Notes: a model not told the origin generated them from the letters alone. Positions 8,505 to 17,402 are shown, counted from the stretch's first letter. The stretch: 64,000 nt of DNA from Aggregicoccus sp. 17bor-14 (GCF_009659535.1 NZ_VJZZ01000002.1:186001-250000), one strand, 5' to 3'. Numbers and translations are program-made.

Positions 8505-9428
8505 TCAAACGGGATGCGGCGCGAGCAGCGCGCGCGAGGCTGGATCCCAGCGCCAACCGGACGCTGAGGGCTCGGCCAGGCAGGTGCCTCCCCACCACGC
8601 GCGCGCGCCGCTGGCGCCCGAGAGCTCCGCGCCGCCGCGCAAGAGCGCGCGGCCCGTGTCGGTGAGCTGCCAGCCCTCGGGCGCGAGCGCGACGGCGCCC
8701 GCGTGCGCGAGCCCCCGCAGGTGCAGCAGCAGCGTGCTGTCGCCCATCCAGGCGAGCGCCTCGAGCGAGGACCAGCGCACGAAGAGCGAGGGGAAGGGGA
8801 GGGGCCCCGCGGCGAGCACCTGCAGCAGCTGGCGCTCCGTGCGCGGCAGGCCGGAGCCCGGCGCGGGCAGCTCCTCCAGCCAGCGCTCCCACGCGGCACG
8901 CAGGTGGGGCAGGGCGCTGAGGTCCGTCTCCAGCAGTGCGGCGGCGGGGCGCGGGTCGGGCGCGCAGAGGGCCGCCCACGCGCGCACGGCCAGCGCGAGC
9001 GCATCGTCCCCGAGGGCAAGCGCGTTGGACTCCATGCGCGCGCGGGCCTCGGCGTTGGGGATGCGCAGCGGCGGAGGGGCCTCGACGAGGCGCCAGGTGC
9101 CCGCGCCCGAGGGGCGTGAGGCGAGCATGGCGAGCACCTGCACCAGCTGCAGTTGATCGTAGAGGTCGTGCTCGAACCAGAGCGTGCCCTCGTGGGCCTC
9201 GAGCAGCGCGGCGTCGCGCTCGTGCAGCAGGGCGAGCGCCTCGGCGAAGTCGGTCCAGCCGTGGCTCGCGAGGAAGGCGGCGCGCACGGCGGCGAGCGCC
9301 TCCACCGAGAGCCCGGCCGGGACGGGGCCCGCGTGCAGCACGTCCCGCCAGACGACGAGCGGCAGGGCGCCGCAGGACCGCAGCGCGTCCGCGCAGACAT
9401 CCCCGTTGGTCACGTGCACAGGCCCCAT
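8505..9428 (-). CDS. DUF1835 domain protein
   Basis: 307 residues from ATG 9428. The N-terminus MGPVHVTNGDVCADALR is the DUF1835 hallmark (HVTNGD), followed by WRDVLHAGPVP and LWFEHDLYDQLQLVQVL, both conserved in the family. The C-terminal half (FPSLFVRWSSLEALAWMGDSTL, GRALLRGG) resembles the winged-helix-like DUF3658 tail. Family members are cytosolic and of unknown biochemical function. TACATT 6 nt before the start suggests a leaderless transcript; no Shine-Dalgarno is present. It is divergent from msrA, and the shared 204-bp intergenic region contains repeat copy 2. Confidence 0.85.
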   Translation of the reverse strand: MGPVHVTNGDVCADALRSCGALPLVVWRDVLHAGPVPAGLSVEALAAVRAAFLASHGWTDFAEALALLHERDAALLEAHEGTLWFEHDLYDQLQLVQVLAMLASRPSGAGTWRLVEAPPPLRIPNAEARARMESNALALGDDALALAVRAWAALCAPDPRPAAALLETDLSALPHLRAAWERWLEELPAPGSGLPRTERQLLQVLAAGPLPFPSLFVRWSSLEALAWMGDSTLLLHLRGLAHAGAVALAPEGWQLTDTGRALLRGGAELSGASGARAWWGGTCLAEPSASGWRWDPASRALLAPHPV

Positions 9429-9434
9429 GGCCCG

Positions 9435-9440
9435 AATGTA
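9435..9440 (-). promoter_or_regulatory. -10 element TACATT, leaderless type
   Basis: TACATT on the minus strand ends 6 nt before the ATG at 9428 of the DUF1835 gene. No clear -35 is seen. Confidence 0.4.
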
Positions 9441-9474
9441 CACATGACGTCCTCCTCTGCCCTCCGCCGTGTCC

Positions 9475-9509
9475 TCCCTCTCCCTCTGGGAGAGGGTCGG
9501 GGTGAGGGA
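9475..9509. repeat. Palindromic repeat family, copy 2
   Basis: TCCCTCTCCCTCTGGGAGAG followed by GGTCGGGGTGAGGGAA: the most complete copy in the window, in the divergent DUF1835/msrA intergenic region. Its flanks (CCGTGTCC on the left, GAAGTGCG on the right) are shared with the in-frame copy at 24401. Confidence 0.85.
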
Positions 9510-9632
9510 AGTGCGGCGGAGCTGTGAGCAACCGAGCACCCGAGCGCCCCCATCCGACCGCGGCGCGCGGTGCGTAACCGCGTCACGAGAGCAGCGTATC
9601 GAGAGGCACACGTCCCACGTCTGGAGCCCCCC

Positions 9633-10256
9633 ATGAGTCTGCGCAGTCTCCTTCTGGCCCTCACCCTCGCGCTGCCTGCAGCGGCGCAGACGCCGCCGGC
9701 TGCGCCGCAGGACAAGCCGGTGGTGGAGTACGCGACCTTCGCGGCTGGCTGCTTCTGGTGCGTGGAGGCGGCGTTCGACCCGGTGCCCGGGGTGATCTCG
9801 ACGACCTCGGGCTTCACGGGCGGGACGAAGAAGAACCCGAGCTACGAGGAGGTGAGCGCGGGGGGCACGGGCCACGCGGAGGCAGTGCAGGTCGCGTACG
9901 ACCCGAGCAAGGTGACGTACGCGCAGCTGCTGCAGGTGTTCTGGCACAACGTGGACCCCCTCACGCCGAACGCGCAGTTCTGTGACCACGGGGAGCAGTA
10001 CCGCTCGGCCATCTTCGTGGCGAACGCGGAGCAGCGGCGGCTCGCGGAGGAGTCGAAGCGGCAGCTGGAGCAGAGCAAGCGCTTCGACAAGCCGATCGTG
10101 ACGCAGATCGTCCCGACGTCGGCGTTCTACCCGGCGGAGGAGTACCACCAGGACTACTACCGGAAGAACCCGGTGCGGTATCACTACTACCGCTTCGCCT
10201 GCGGGCGCGACGCGCGGCTCAAGGCGCTGTGGGGCAAGGACGCCGGCCACTCCTAG
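9633..10256 (+). CDS. msrA: Peptide-methionine (S)-S-oxide reductase, exported
   Basis: 207 residues from ATG 9633. A signal peptide (MSLRSLLLALTLALPAAAQ) precedes the catalytic domain, so this MsrA acts in the periplasm, repairing oxidised methionine in envelope proteins. The catalytic motif AAGCFWCVEAAF places the nucleophile at Cys40; GFTGGTKKNPSYEEVSAGGTGHAE, FWHNVDPLTPNAQFCDHGEQYRSAIF and QIVPTSAFYPAEEYHQDYY follow in family order. No MsrB domain is fused. A recycling Cys may be the one in YRFACGRD near the C-terminus. The stop is 2 nt from the stop of the convergent hydrolase gene, so the two transcripts probably overlap. Confidence 0.93.
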   Translation: MSLRSLLLALTLALPAAAQTPPAAPQDKPVVEYATFAAGCFWCVEAAFDPVPGVISTTSGFTGGTKKNPSYEEVSAGGTGHAEAVQVAYDPSKVTYAQLLQVFWHNVDPLTPNAQFCDHGEQYRSAIFVANAEQRRLAEESKRQLEQSKRFDKPIVTQIVPTSAFYPAEEYHQDYYRKNPVRYHYYRFACGRDARLKALWGKDAGHS

Positions 10257-10258
10257 GG

Positions 10259-11080
10259 TCAGGGTGAGGGATGACCGCCCGAGTGCTGCGCCAAGAACTC
10301 ACTCAAGGCCTGATTCACGAGCGCCGGCTCCTCCACCGTCGAGCTGTGCCCGCCGCGAGGCAGCTTCACCAGCTTCGACCCCGCGATGAGTGAATGGATC
10401 CGCTCGGCCTTCGCGGGCACGGTGGCCACGTCCTCCGCGCCCACGAGCACGAGGGTCGGCGCCTTCACCTTGCCCAGCTCGCTCTCGATGGGCTCGCGCT
10501 CCACCACGCCGAGCACGGCGCGGTAGATGGAGCGCTCGTTCTTCAGCAGCCGTTGCCGCCACGCCTCGCGCTCCTCGGCACGCGCGGGGTCGGTGAGGAA
10601 GCTCTTGCCGAACATGATGGGCATCACGCGGCTGGCCAGCAGCCGCACGCCGAGAAAGCGCGCCACGGTGGCCATGGCGCGGTAGCGCGGGGCGTTCTGC
10701 GGCGGCTCGGGCTCGGCGCTGGTCTCGAGCAGCGCGAGCGAGCGCACCAGGTCCGGCCTGCGCGCGGCGAGGCGCATGCCGACGAAGCCGCCCATGGAGA
10801 GGCCCACGAAGTGACACGGGCCCACGCCGAGCTTCTCGATGAGCGCGACGGCGTCCTCGTACACGGTCTCGATGGGGACGCTGTGCCCGCCGGGCTTCGC
10901 GCTGCGCCCCTGGCCGCGGTGGTCGTAGGCGATGCAGCGGTAGCGGCCGCGCAGCGCCTGCACCTGGGGCTCGAAGAGCTCGGTGCTCCAGAGCAGGCCG
11001 TGGCTGAACACCACGGGCTCTCCGCTGCCGCCGCTGTCCTCGCAGTAGAGCTGCGTCCCGTTCACCGCGAGCATGGGCAT
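10259..11080 (-). CDS. Alpha/beta hydrolase
   Basis: 273 residues. Fold markers: VVFSHGLLWSTELFEPQ (oxyanion HG), YDHRGQGRSAKP, nucleophile elbow GLSMGGFVG (Ser95), Asp in LVGAEDVATVPAKAE (about 218) and His in LPRGGHSSTVEEP (about 247). The cap region is short. These features match the 3-oxoadipate enol-lactonase / haloperoxidase-like group, but the substrate is not predictable. TATGCT 8 nt upstream of the ATG suggests a leaderless promoter. Alternative start: the ATG at 11074, two codons later. Confidence 0.8.
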   Translation of the reverse strand: MPMLAVNGTQLYCEDSGGSGEPVVFSHGLLWSTELFEPQVQALRGRYRCIAYDHRGQGRSAKPGGHSVPIETVYEDAVALIEKLGVGPCHFVGLSMGGFVGMRLAARRPDLVRSLALLETSAEPEPPQNAPRYRAMATVARFLGVRLLASRVMPIMFGKSFLTDPARAEEREAWRQRLLKNERSIYRAVLGVVEREPIESELGKVKAPTLVLVGAEDVATVPAKAERIHSLIAGSKLVKLPRGGHSSTVEEPALVNQALSEFLAQHSGGHPSP

Positions 11081-11088
11081 GGCCCGGC

Positions 11089-11094
11089 AGCATA
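11089..11094 (-). promoter_or_regulatory. -10 element TATGCT, leaderless type
   Basis: TATGCT on the minus strand lies 8 nt before the ATG at 11080. No Shine-Dalgarno is present. Confidence 0.35.
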
Positions 11095-11142
11095 CGACTG
11101 CAGGGTGGCCTGCGCAGCAGCGCTGCCCTAGAACGTCGTGCC

Positions 11143-12936
11143 GTGACGGCGCCCCGCTCCGAGCGCGCAGAGACCTGGACCGCCTGCGCGCTGCTCGTCG
11201 CGGCCTGCGCGGGGCTCGTCGCGCACGCGCGCTACCTCGGGGTGCCGGTGGTGGACGACGCGGCGATCTCGCTCGCGTACGGGCGCACCTTCTTCGAGGG
11301 CGCGGGGCTGCGGGTGACGCCCCTCTCGCAGCCGGTGGAGGGCTTCAGCAACCCGCTGTGGACGCTGCTGCTCGGGCTCGCGTTCCCGCTGCACCTGGAC
11401 CCCGAGCGCTACGCCGCGAGCCTCGGGCTGCTGCTGGGCACGCTCGCGCTCCCGCTCTTCGCGCTCTGGGGCCCTGCCGCGGAGGGGCGCCGGCTGCGGC
11501 TCGAGGACGCGCTGCCCGCGCTCGTCGCCAGCGCGAGCCCCACCTACGCCGCGTGGGTGTGCAGCGGGATGGAGACGGGGCTGCAGGCGCTGCTGCTCGC
11601 GCTCGCCGGGGCGTGGGGCCTGCGCGAGCTGCGCACGGGTCAGGACGCCCGCGCGGGCTGGGCGCTGGGGCTGCTCTGCCTCACGCGCCCCGAGGGACTC
11701 CTCTACGCCGGCGCCGCGGGCGCGCTGTGGCTGGGCGTGCGCACGCTGCAGCGCCGGGCGCCCGGGAGGCAGGAACTGCGGCAGCTCCTCGGACTGCTGG
11801 TGCCGGTGCTCGGCTGGCTCGCGGTGCGCTGGGGGTACTTCGCGGACCTGCTGCCCAACACGTACTACGCGAAGCGACTGTGGGAGTTCGGCGCGGCGGC
11901 CTATCTGAGCAACTTCCGCACCGCGCACCCGGCCCTCACGCACCTCGCGCTCGGGCTGCTCGCACTCGGGCTGCTCGTGCCCTCGCCGGTGCGCCGGCGC
12001 GCGCTGCTCACGCTGCTGCTGCTCGGGGCGGGCGTGCTCTTCGTGTACCAGTCGAAGGGGGACTGGATGCGCGAGTGGCGCTTCCTTGCGCCGCTGGTGC
12101 CCCTGCTGGGCTGCGCACTCGCCGCGGGACTCAGCGCGCTGCGTCCCGCGCTGCAGGGCGTGCTGCCTGCGGTGGGTGCGCTCGCGCTGCTCACCGGGGC
12201 CGTGGGCGCGGAGGGCCTGCACCGCTCGCCCGCGGTGCGCCGCAGCCCGGAGCTGCCGTACCGCTACGTGGCGCAGCAGTTCGAGGGCGTGCGCGCGCAG
12301 GCGCAGGCGCTCGGGCAGCGCCACGCGCTGCTGGGCTTTCCGGACCTCGGGGGCCAGGCGCTGCTGCTGCGCGAGGCCGAGGTGGTGGACGTGGCGGGGC
12401 TCGCGGACTACGCGCTCGCGCACCACGCGGGAAACCTCCGGGCGCTCGACGACTACCTCGTGTCCGAAGGCCCGCCGGTGCTGCTCGATGCGCACGGCCC
12501 CAGCGGCCACCTGCGGGAGCTCAGGGGGCTGATGGCCCGCTTCGAGCGCGATGGCAGCGGGCGCTACGTGCTGCGGGGCCTGAGCGCCTCGGAGGACCCG
12601 CGCTGTCCGGGCGGCAAGGCGGCGACCCTCGCGCTGGCCCCGCCTGCGCAGGTACAGGCCTTCGCAAAGGACGTGGCGGAGGACGCGCCCGAGCAGGCCC
12701 TGGGCCGCTGGCGCTGCCTGCGCGCATATCTGGACGATGCGCAGCTGCCCTCGCGGGAGGGGCGCGAGCAGCTGGCCCGACAGGCGGAGGCCCGCGCCGA
12801 GGCGCACCTGGCCGCAGGCGAGCGACTCCCCGCGCTGCGCCACCTCTCGCTCGCCACGCTGCTCTCGGACGGGGATGCCCACCGGCGCCGGCGCACCGAG
12901 CAACTGAGGGCGGAGCTCTTCCCCCGCGCCCCCTGA
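11143..12936 (+). CDS. GT-C-like polytopic membrane glycosyltransferase
   Basis: 597 residues from GTG 11143. About nine hydrophobic helices fill the first 370 residues, then a soluble C-terminal domain. After the first helix comes VPVVDDAAISLAYGRTFFEG, with the DD motif typical of GT-C enzymes, and then PVEGFSNPLWTLLLG. Later pieces CSGMETGLQALLL, LTRPEGLLYA, LLPNTYYAKRLWEFG and SKGDWMREWRFLAPLVPLL match the arabinosyltransferase AftB-like group of membrane transferases, which use polyprenyl-linked sugars on the periplasmic face. The donor and acceptor are unknown; a role in surface polysaccharide or LPS decoration is inferred. TAGAAC 8 nt upstream may be a weak leaderless -10. Confidence 0.7.
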   Translation: MTAPRSERAETWTACALLVAACAGLVAHARYLGVPVVDDAAISLAYGRTFFEGAGLRVTPLSQPVEGFSNPLWTLLLGLAFPLHLDPERYAASLGLLLGTLALPLFALWGPAAEGRRLRLEDALPALVASASPTYAAWVCSGMETGLQALLLALAGAWGLRELRTGQDARAGWALGLLCLTRPEGLLYAGAAGALWLGVRTLQRRAPGRQELRQLLGLLVPVLGWLAVRWGYFADLLPNTYYAKRLWEFGAAAYLSNFRTAHPALTHLALGLLALGLLVPSPVRRRALLTLLLLGAGVLFVYQSKGDWMREWRFLAPLVPLLGCALAAGLSALRPALQGVLPAVGALALLTGAVGAEGLHRSPAVRRSPELPYRYVAQQFEGVRAQAQALGQRHALLGFPDLGGQALLLREAEVVDVAGLADYALAHHAGNLRALDDYLVSEGPPVLLDAHGPSGHLRELRGLMARFERDGSGRYVLRGLSASEDPRCPGGKAATLALAPPAQVQAFAKDVAEDAPEQALGRWRCLRAYLDDAQLPSREGREQLARQAEARAEAHLAAGERLPALRHLSLATLLSDGDAHRRRRTEQLRAELFPRAP

Positions 12937-12996
12937 TGCAATCGCGCCGGGCGGCGCGCGTAGGGAGGCTGACGGCCTTCTTCTGGAGCCCTTTGA

Positions 12997-14166
12997 ATGA
13001 TGCCCGCCCTCCTGCTCACCGCCCTGGTGAGCGCAGACCCCGTGCTCGCGGCCCCCGGTGTGTCCGGCGCGCGCGCGACGGGGCCGCACCTGCCGGCCCT
13101 GAGCGGGCCGCACGCGGTGGGGCGGGTGCTCCTGCGCTGGGTGGACCGGACGCGCGTGGACCCGGTGGGAGGGGGCAGCGCGCGTCAGCTGCTCGCGTGG
13201 GTGTGGTACCCGGCGCAAGGGGCGGACGGCGGGCTGCCGGAAGTGGCGCTGCCGGGGACCTGGGGCGAGCGGCGCGCGAGCTTCAACCGGCGCACCTACG
13301 GTGACCGTGCGGCGCAGGCGCTCGCGGGGCTGCGCGTGCACGCGGTGACGGGGCGCGCGCCGGCGCCCGTGCGCTCGCCGGTGGTGCTGTTCAGCGCCGG
13401 GGCGGGACAGCTGCCCACGGACTACAGCCTGCTCATCGAGGACCTGGTGAGCCACGGCTACGTGGTGGTGGGGCTCGCCTCGCCGTCGCTCGCGTGCGTG
13501 GTGCGGCTGCCGGACGGGCGCGAGGTGACGCAGGCGCCGGGCCTGCCCGAGCGCCTCGCGCTGGAGGACCTGCTCTTCGCGCGCACGCAGCTCGCGGCGC
13601 TGGACCTGGAGCAGGACAGCCCGCTGCACGGGCGGCTGGACCTCGCGCGCGTCGCGGCGGTGGGGCACTCGCTGGGCGGGGTGGCCTCGGTGGCGGCCTG
13701 CGGCGAGGCGCCGGCCCTGCGCGCGTGCGTGAACCTGGACGGGGACTTCGTGGGCGCGGCGCTCGAGGGCGAGGCGCGCCAGCCGCTGCTCTACGTGACG
13801 ACGGATGCCTCGCCGCTCTCGGACAGCCTGCACTGGTGGCAGCTGCCCTTGGGGTGGAACGAGCGGCGCCGCACGCATGCGTGGACGGCGGCCTCGCGCA
13901 GCGCGAGCGCGGCGGTGCGCGCGCACGTGGCGGGCACGCTGCACGGCAACTTCCAGGACGCGGCGCTGCTGCCCTCGAGCTGGATGCAGGAGGACAAGCG
14001 CGCGGAGAGGCTGGGGCCCATCGGCGGCGAGCGCGGCATCCGCCTGACGGGAGAGCTGATGCGCACCTTCCTCGAGCACCACCTCTCGGGCCGCGGCAGC
14101 GAGCTGCCCGACTTCCCGGCCTGGCACGCGGCCGAGGTCTCCGCCACGGCCAAGAACTCCCATTGA
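12997..14166 (+). CDS. Secreted PAF-acetylhydrolase-like serine esterase
   Basis: 389 residues with an N-terminal signal peptide (MMPALLLTALVSADPVLA). The core has VWYPAQG, SPVVLFSAGAGQLPTDYSLLIEDLVSHGYVVVG and the nucleophile motif AAVGHSLGGVASVAAC, then ACVNLDGDFVG (Asp) and GTLHGNFQDAALLP (His). This order matches isoform II PAF-acetylhydrolases (PF03403), which hydrolyse short or oxidised acyl chains of phospholipids. Export fits action on lipids outside the cell or in prey, though that is inference. The ATG at 12997 may be replaced by the next codon ATG (13000). Confidence 0.75.
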   Translation: MMPALLLTALVSADPVLAAPGVSGARATGPHLPALSGPHAVGRVLLRWVDRTRVDPVGGGSARQLLAWVWYPAQGADGGLPEVALPGTWGERRASFNRRTYGDRAAQALAGLRVHAVTGRAPAPVRSPVVLFSAGAGQLPTDYSLLIEDLVSHGYVVVGLASPSLACVVRLPDGREVTQAPGLPERLALEDLLFARTQLAALDLEQDSPLHGRLDLARVAAVGHSLGGVASVAACGEAPALRACVNLDGDFVGAALEGEARQPLLYVTTDASPLSDSLHWWQLPLGWNERRRTHAWTAASRSASAAVRAHVAGTLHGNFQDAALLPSSWMQEDKRAERLGPIGGERGIRLTGELMRTFLEHHLSGRGSELPDFPAWHAAEVSATAKNSH

Positions 14167-14190
14167 GGGGAGCGAAGTGGGCGAAGCGAT

Positions 14191-14225
14191 CCCCTCTCCC
14201 TCTGGGAGTGGGTCGGAGTGAGGGA
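14191..14225. repeat. Palindromic repeat family, copy 3
   Basis: CCCCTCTCCCTCTGGGAGTG then GGTCGGAGTGAGGG; two changes from the consensus (GAGTG for GAGAG, GAGTG for GGGTG). It lies between two convergent genes and could act as a weak bidirectional stem. Confidence 0.75.
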
Positions 14226-14284
14226 GCTGGGCGAAGCCGTGAGACCGCTCCCACTCCGCTCGCGAGCGCCGAGGGGCACTGCGC

Positions 14285-14794
14285 TCAGCGGGCCATGACG
14301 ACGGCGCCCGGGAGTCGCTGGGAGAAGAAGCGTGCGGCGCGCGCGGCCTCGGCGCGCTGGTGGCGCTCGAGCAGCGCACCGGCTGCGCCCGCGAGCAGCA
14401 TGACCCCGATTGCTGGCAGGAGCAGGAGCGGCATCGCACGCACGAGTGCCATCCCCGTCAGCACCACAGCGATGAAGCCTGCCTCCGCGAGCAGGACCGC
14501 TGGGGGAAACCCAGCGCTCACCCGGAGCTGGACGCGCGCTCTCCCGCCGAGCGCATACACGTATCCATCGACCGTGGGATTCCACCGCGCGAGCACCGTC
14601 GACGGAGTGCGCCACGCCGAGAAGTGAGCGGAGTCGAAGCGACCGAAGTAGAGCTGGTCGAGCCGCCCGAGCACGGACAGGTCCTCACGTGCGATGTCCG
14701 GGTGCGCGATGCTGCGCCGAAGCTCGCGCAACGCCTGCTCTGGGGAAAGCGGGACATCGAGGTCGAGGTCGAGGGTCATGGAGCTCAGCGGCAT
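14285..14794 (-). CDS. Small membrane protein of unknown function
   Basis: 169 residues from ATG 14794. The N-terminal half is soluble and acidic (TLDLDLDVPLSPEQALRELR, HPDIAREDLSVLGRLDQLYFG). The C-terminal half carries two adjacent hydrophobic helices (VLLAEAGFIAVVLTGMALV and LLLLPAIGVMLLAGAAGALL), followed by a basic tail (ERHQRAEAARAARFFSQRL). No family is recognised. It is divergent from the GNAT gene with only 53 nt between the starts, so promoters overlap. Confidence 0.65.
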   Translation of the reverse strand: MPLSSMTLDLDLDVPLSPEQALRELRRSIAHPDIAREDLSVLGRLDQLYFGRFDSAHFSAWRTPSTVLARWNPTVDGYVYALGGRARVQLRVSAGFPPAVLLAEAGFIAVVLTGMALVRAMPLLLLPAIGVMLLAGAAGALLERHQRAEAARAARFFSQRLPGAVVMAR

Positions 14795-14831
14795 GTTAAC
14801 TCCGCCCAAGGGACGCCGGCGAGGAGCGCAG

Positions 14832-14837
14832 TAGAGT
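14832..14837 (+). promoter_or_regulatory. -10 element TAGAGT for the GNAT gene
   Basis: TAGAGT ends 10 nt before ATG 14848; there is no Shine-Dalgarno, so a leaderless or nearly leaderless transcript is likely. Confidence 0.4.
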
Positions 14838-14847
14838 CCCCACCGCC

Positions 14848-15405
14848 ATGCCCCCAACCGCCTTCACAGCGCTCGACACCCCGCGCCTGCGCCTGCGCCG
14901 CTTCCGCGACACGGACCTGAAGGCCTTCGTGGCCTACCGTGCGCTGCCCGAGGTGGCGCGCTTCCAGAGCTGGAGCGACTACGACGAGGCCCGTGGCCGC
15001 GCGCTCATCGAGAGCATGCAGGCGCTGCAGCCCGGAACCCCGGGCCAGTGGTTCCAGTTCGCGCTCGAGGAGCGCGCGAGCACCACGCTGGTGGGAGACC
15101 TCGCCTTCAAGGTGAGCGAGAGCGAGCCGCGCGAGGCGGAGGTGGGCTTCACGCTCTCGCCCGCGCACCAGGGCCGCGGCTACGGCACGGAGGCCCTGCG
15201 CGCCCTGCTCGACTACGCCTTCGGAACCCTGAAGCTGCACCGTGTCATCGCCATCACGGACGCGCTGAACGCCCCGGCCGCCGCGCTGCTCGAGCGCGTG
15301 GGGATGCGGCGCGAGGCGCACTACGTGGAGAACGTCTGGTTCAAGGGCGCGTGGGGCAGCGAGTTCCTCTACGCACAGCTCGCGCGCGAGTGGTCGGTCC
15401 GCTGA
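14848..15405 (+). CDS. GNAT acetyltransferase, RimJ/RimL type
   Basis: 185 residues. It opens with the RimJ/RimL-type TPRLRLRRFRDTDLKAFVAY and shows the acetyl-CoA pyrophosphate-binding loop in VGFTLSPAHQGRGYGTEALRALLDYAF (Q-x-R-G-Y-G-T), then LHRVIAITDALNAPAAALLERVGM, the conserved Asn-x-x-S/A-x-x-(L/V)-x-E-(K/R)-x-G-(F/M) ending. It probably N-acetylates a protein N-terminus, an amino acid or a small amine; the acceptor is unknown. It is followed by a 210-nt gap with no gene. Confidence 0.88.
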   Translation: MPPTAFTALDTPRLRLRRFRDTDLKAFVAYRALPEVARFQSWSDYDEARGRALIESMQALQPGTPGQWFQFALEERASTTLVGDLAFKVSESEPREAEVGFTLSPAHQGRGYGTEALRALLDYAFGTLKLHRVIAITDALNAPAAALLERVGMRREAHYVENVWFKGAWGSEFLYAQLAREWSVR

Positions 15406-15615
15406 TCCGCGCAGGGACCGCTGGTCACGGTGAGGTCACACAGCGGGAGCGGGCGGGTCCCCCTGGACCCTCTGATTGGGGTCCTCGGAGGATCCGCGAG
15501 CCGAGTTGCGCTAAGAAGGCCTCCGCGCCTGGCTCAGGATGCCCGTCCACTTTCTTCCCGACAGGGAGAGCCGGGGTTATGTGCGCTCTGTCGCTGGTTC
15601 ACCTTGGAGATATTC

Positions 15616-17307
15616 GTGCGCAACTGGAAGATCCTGACTGCGGTCCTCGCCTCCGTCGCCCTCGCGGCCTGCGGTGGCCGGGATGACAACACCGACAACA
15701 ATCCTCCTCCCCCCGCCTCGACCTACTCGGTCGGCGGCACCGTGTCGGGTCTCTCCGGCACCGGCCTGAAGCTGAAGAACAACGGCGGCGACGAGCTGAC
15801 CGTGACCGGCAGCACCTTCACCTTCGCGACCAAGATCGCCACGGGCGGCGCTTACGCCGTCACCGTGTCCGCGCAGCCCAACGGCCAGACCTGCACCGTG
15901 GCCAATGGCACGGGCACCGTCGGTACCGCGAACGTGACCAACGTCGCGGTCACCTGCGCCAACAACCCCGTCAACACCTTCTCCGTGAGCGGCAATGCGT
16001 CTGGCGTCTCCGGCCCGGGCCTCAAGCTCAAGCTCAACAACGGCGCGGACCTGGATGTGACGGCCAACGGTGGGTTCACCTTCCCCACGCCCATCGCCTC
16101 CGGTCAGCCGTACAGCGTGACGATCTCCGGGCAGCCCCAGGGCCAGACCTGCACCGTGGCCAACGGCTCGGGCACCATCGCCAACGCGAATGTGACCAAC
16201 GTCACGGTGACCTGCGCGACGGCGCAGCCGGTGGTGACGCCGAACGCGATGGTGCTTCGCGTGGGTGACGGCACGGGTGCTCCCGCGAGCGGCACCTCGG
16301 TGGCTGTCTCGCTGCAGGAGTTCGCCCCGACTGCGGCTTCCGCTGCGGTGAAGACCGTCGCTGTGGATTCTGCCCAGGTCTCCCTCACGTACACCTCGAC
16401 CACCGAGGGTGGCCTGACGCGCTCGGACAACGGGAAGCTCGTGGCGTTCGGTGCGTACCGTAAGCCGGCGGGTACCGCGAGCGTCACCGCCACGGCCACT
16501 GCCGCGACCCGCTCCGCCGTGGGCGTGGACGCGGCGGGCAATGCCACCTACGTGGACTTCCCCGGCGCCTTCGCCAACAGCAACATCCGCAGCGCCACCA
16601 CGGTGGACGGGACGGGTTACTGGGCCGCGGGTACGAGCAACGTGAGCGGAACCTTCTCGGGTGGCGTGTGGTTCAACACCAACCCGACGGGCACTCCCGT
16701 CCAGATCACCAGCACGCCGAACAACTCGCGCTGGGTGAGCATCTACGGCGGCCAGCTCTACGTCTCCTCCGCCCAGACCTCCGGCACGACTCCCTTCGTC
16801 GGCGTGGTCTCCGTGGGCACCGGCATCCCCCAGACGTCTGGCGCCTTCGCCAAGGTCGTCGCGAACTCGGCCAATGCCTCTTCGCCCAACGGCTACGCCT
16901 TCGTGGACAGCGACGGCAACGGCAGCGTGGACGTGCTCTACCTCGCCTCGGACAACCAGCCTGCCAACAAGGATGCGCTGAACGTGACGAAGTTCACGCT
17001 CAACACCGCGGACAACACCTGGGTGGCTGTTGCCGACTTCGTGCCGGCGCTTCCGGCTGCTGACTCGACCATTACCAAGGGGACGGGCGCCCGCGGGCTC
17101 GCGGCCGCGCGCGCTGCGGATGGCACGGTCATCGTTTACGTCACCACGGGCTCCTTCGTGCAGACCGGCGACCCAGCCAACGCGAACGACAACAAGCTCG
17201 TGTTCTTCAACGACAACGGGACGAACAAGACTCCTGCTGTCAGCGTGATCGCGGCGGCCGACACCGGCTACAACTTCCGCGGCGTGGCGCTCGCGCCGAA
17301 CCCGTAG
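15616..17307 (+). CDS. Lipoprotein with two tandem beta repeats
   Basis: 563 residues from GTG 15616, chosen because GGAG lies 7 nt upstream and the signal sequence (MRNWKILTAVLASVALAACG) starts here; lipobox LAAC gives an acylated Cys19. After an Asp/Asn/Pro linker come two 80-residue repeats, roughly 36-118 and 119-200. Each has GLKLK.NNG.[DE]L.VT, F.T.IA.G..Y.VT and QGQTCTVANG.GT...ANVTNV.VTC; the two are clearly homologous, an arrangement common in extracellular proteins of this group. The C-terminal 360 residues have beta-propeller-like segments (TSGVWFNTNP, WVSIYGGQLYVSS, YAFVDSDGNGSVDVLYLAS). No enzymatic motif is visible. An intrinsic terminator follows. The last codons and terminator are duplicated at 20316. 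Confidence 0.8.
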   Translation: MRNWKILTAVLASVALAACGGRDDNTDNNPPPPASTYSVGGTVSGLSGTGLKLKNNGGDELTVTGSTFTFATKIATGGAYAVTVSAQPNGQTCTVANGTGTVGTANVTNVAVTCANNPVNTFSVSGNASGVSGPGLKLKLNNGADLDVTANGGFTFPTPIASGQPYSVTISGQPQGQTCTVANGSGTIANANVTNVTVTCATAQPVVTPNAMVLRVGDGTGAPASGTSVAVSLQEFAPTAASAAVKTVAVDSAQVSLTYTSTTEGGLTRSDNGKLVAFGAYRKPAGTASVTATATAATRSAVGVDAAGNATYVDFPGAFANSNIRSATTVDGTGYWAAGTSNVSGTFSGGVWFNTNPTGTPVQITSTPNNSRWVSIYGGQLYVSSAQTSGTTPFVGVVSVGTGIPQTSGAFAKVVANSANASSPNGYAFVDSDGNGSVDVLYLASDNQPANKDALNVTKFTLNTADNTWVAVADFVPALPAADSTITKGTGARGLAAARAADGTVIVYVTTGSFVQTGDPANANDNKLVFFNDNGTNKTPAVSVIAAADTGYNFRGVALAPNP

Positions 17308-17374
17308 TCGAAGTTCGTCGCTGAAGTCTCGAGGCCCCCTGTCCCGCGAAGCAGCGGGACAGGGGCTTCTTCTT
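17274..17374. repeat. 101-bp direct repeat, copy 1 (gene 3' end plus terminator)
   Basis: It spans the last 11 codons of the lipoprotein gene (CTTCCGCGGCGTGGCGCTCG onward), its stop and the intrinsic terminator. A near-identical copy is at 20316-20417. The pair flanks 2.94 kb of less GC-rich DNA. Confidence 0.85.
17336..17374 (+). terminator. Rho-independent terminator of the lipoprotein gene
   Basis: CCCCTGTCCCGC (17336-17347), loop GAAGCA, GCGGGACAGGGG (17354-17365), then CTTCTTCTT: a perfect 12-bp stem with a T-rich tail. Confidence 0.85.
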
Positions 17375-17402
17375 GGCGCACGGCGACCGGCCGTCGGCGG
17401 TC

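Noticed and set aside
11128-14439. A 1103-codon minus-strand frame opposite the glycosyltransferase and PAF-AH-like genes
   Set aside because: No motif, very high Arg/Gln/His content; the plus-strand genes have a signal peptide or DD/GHSLGG motifs.
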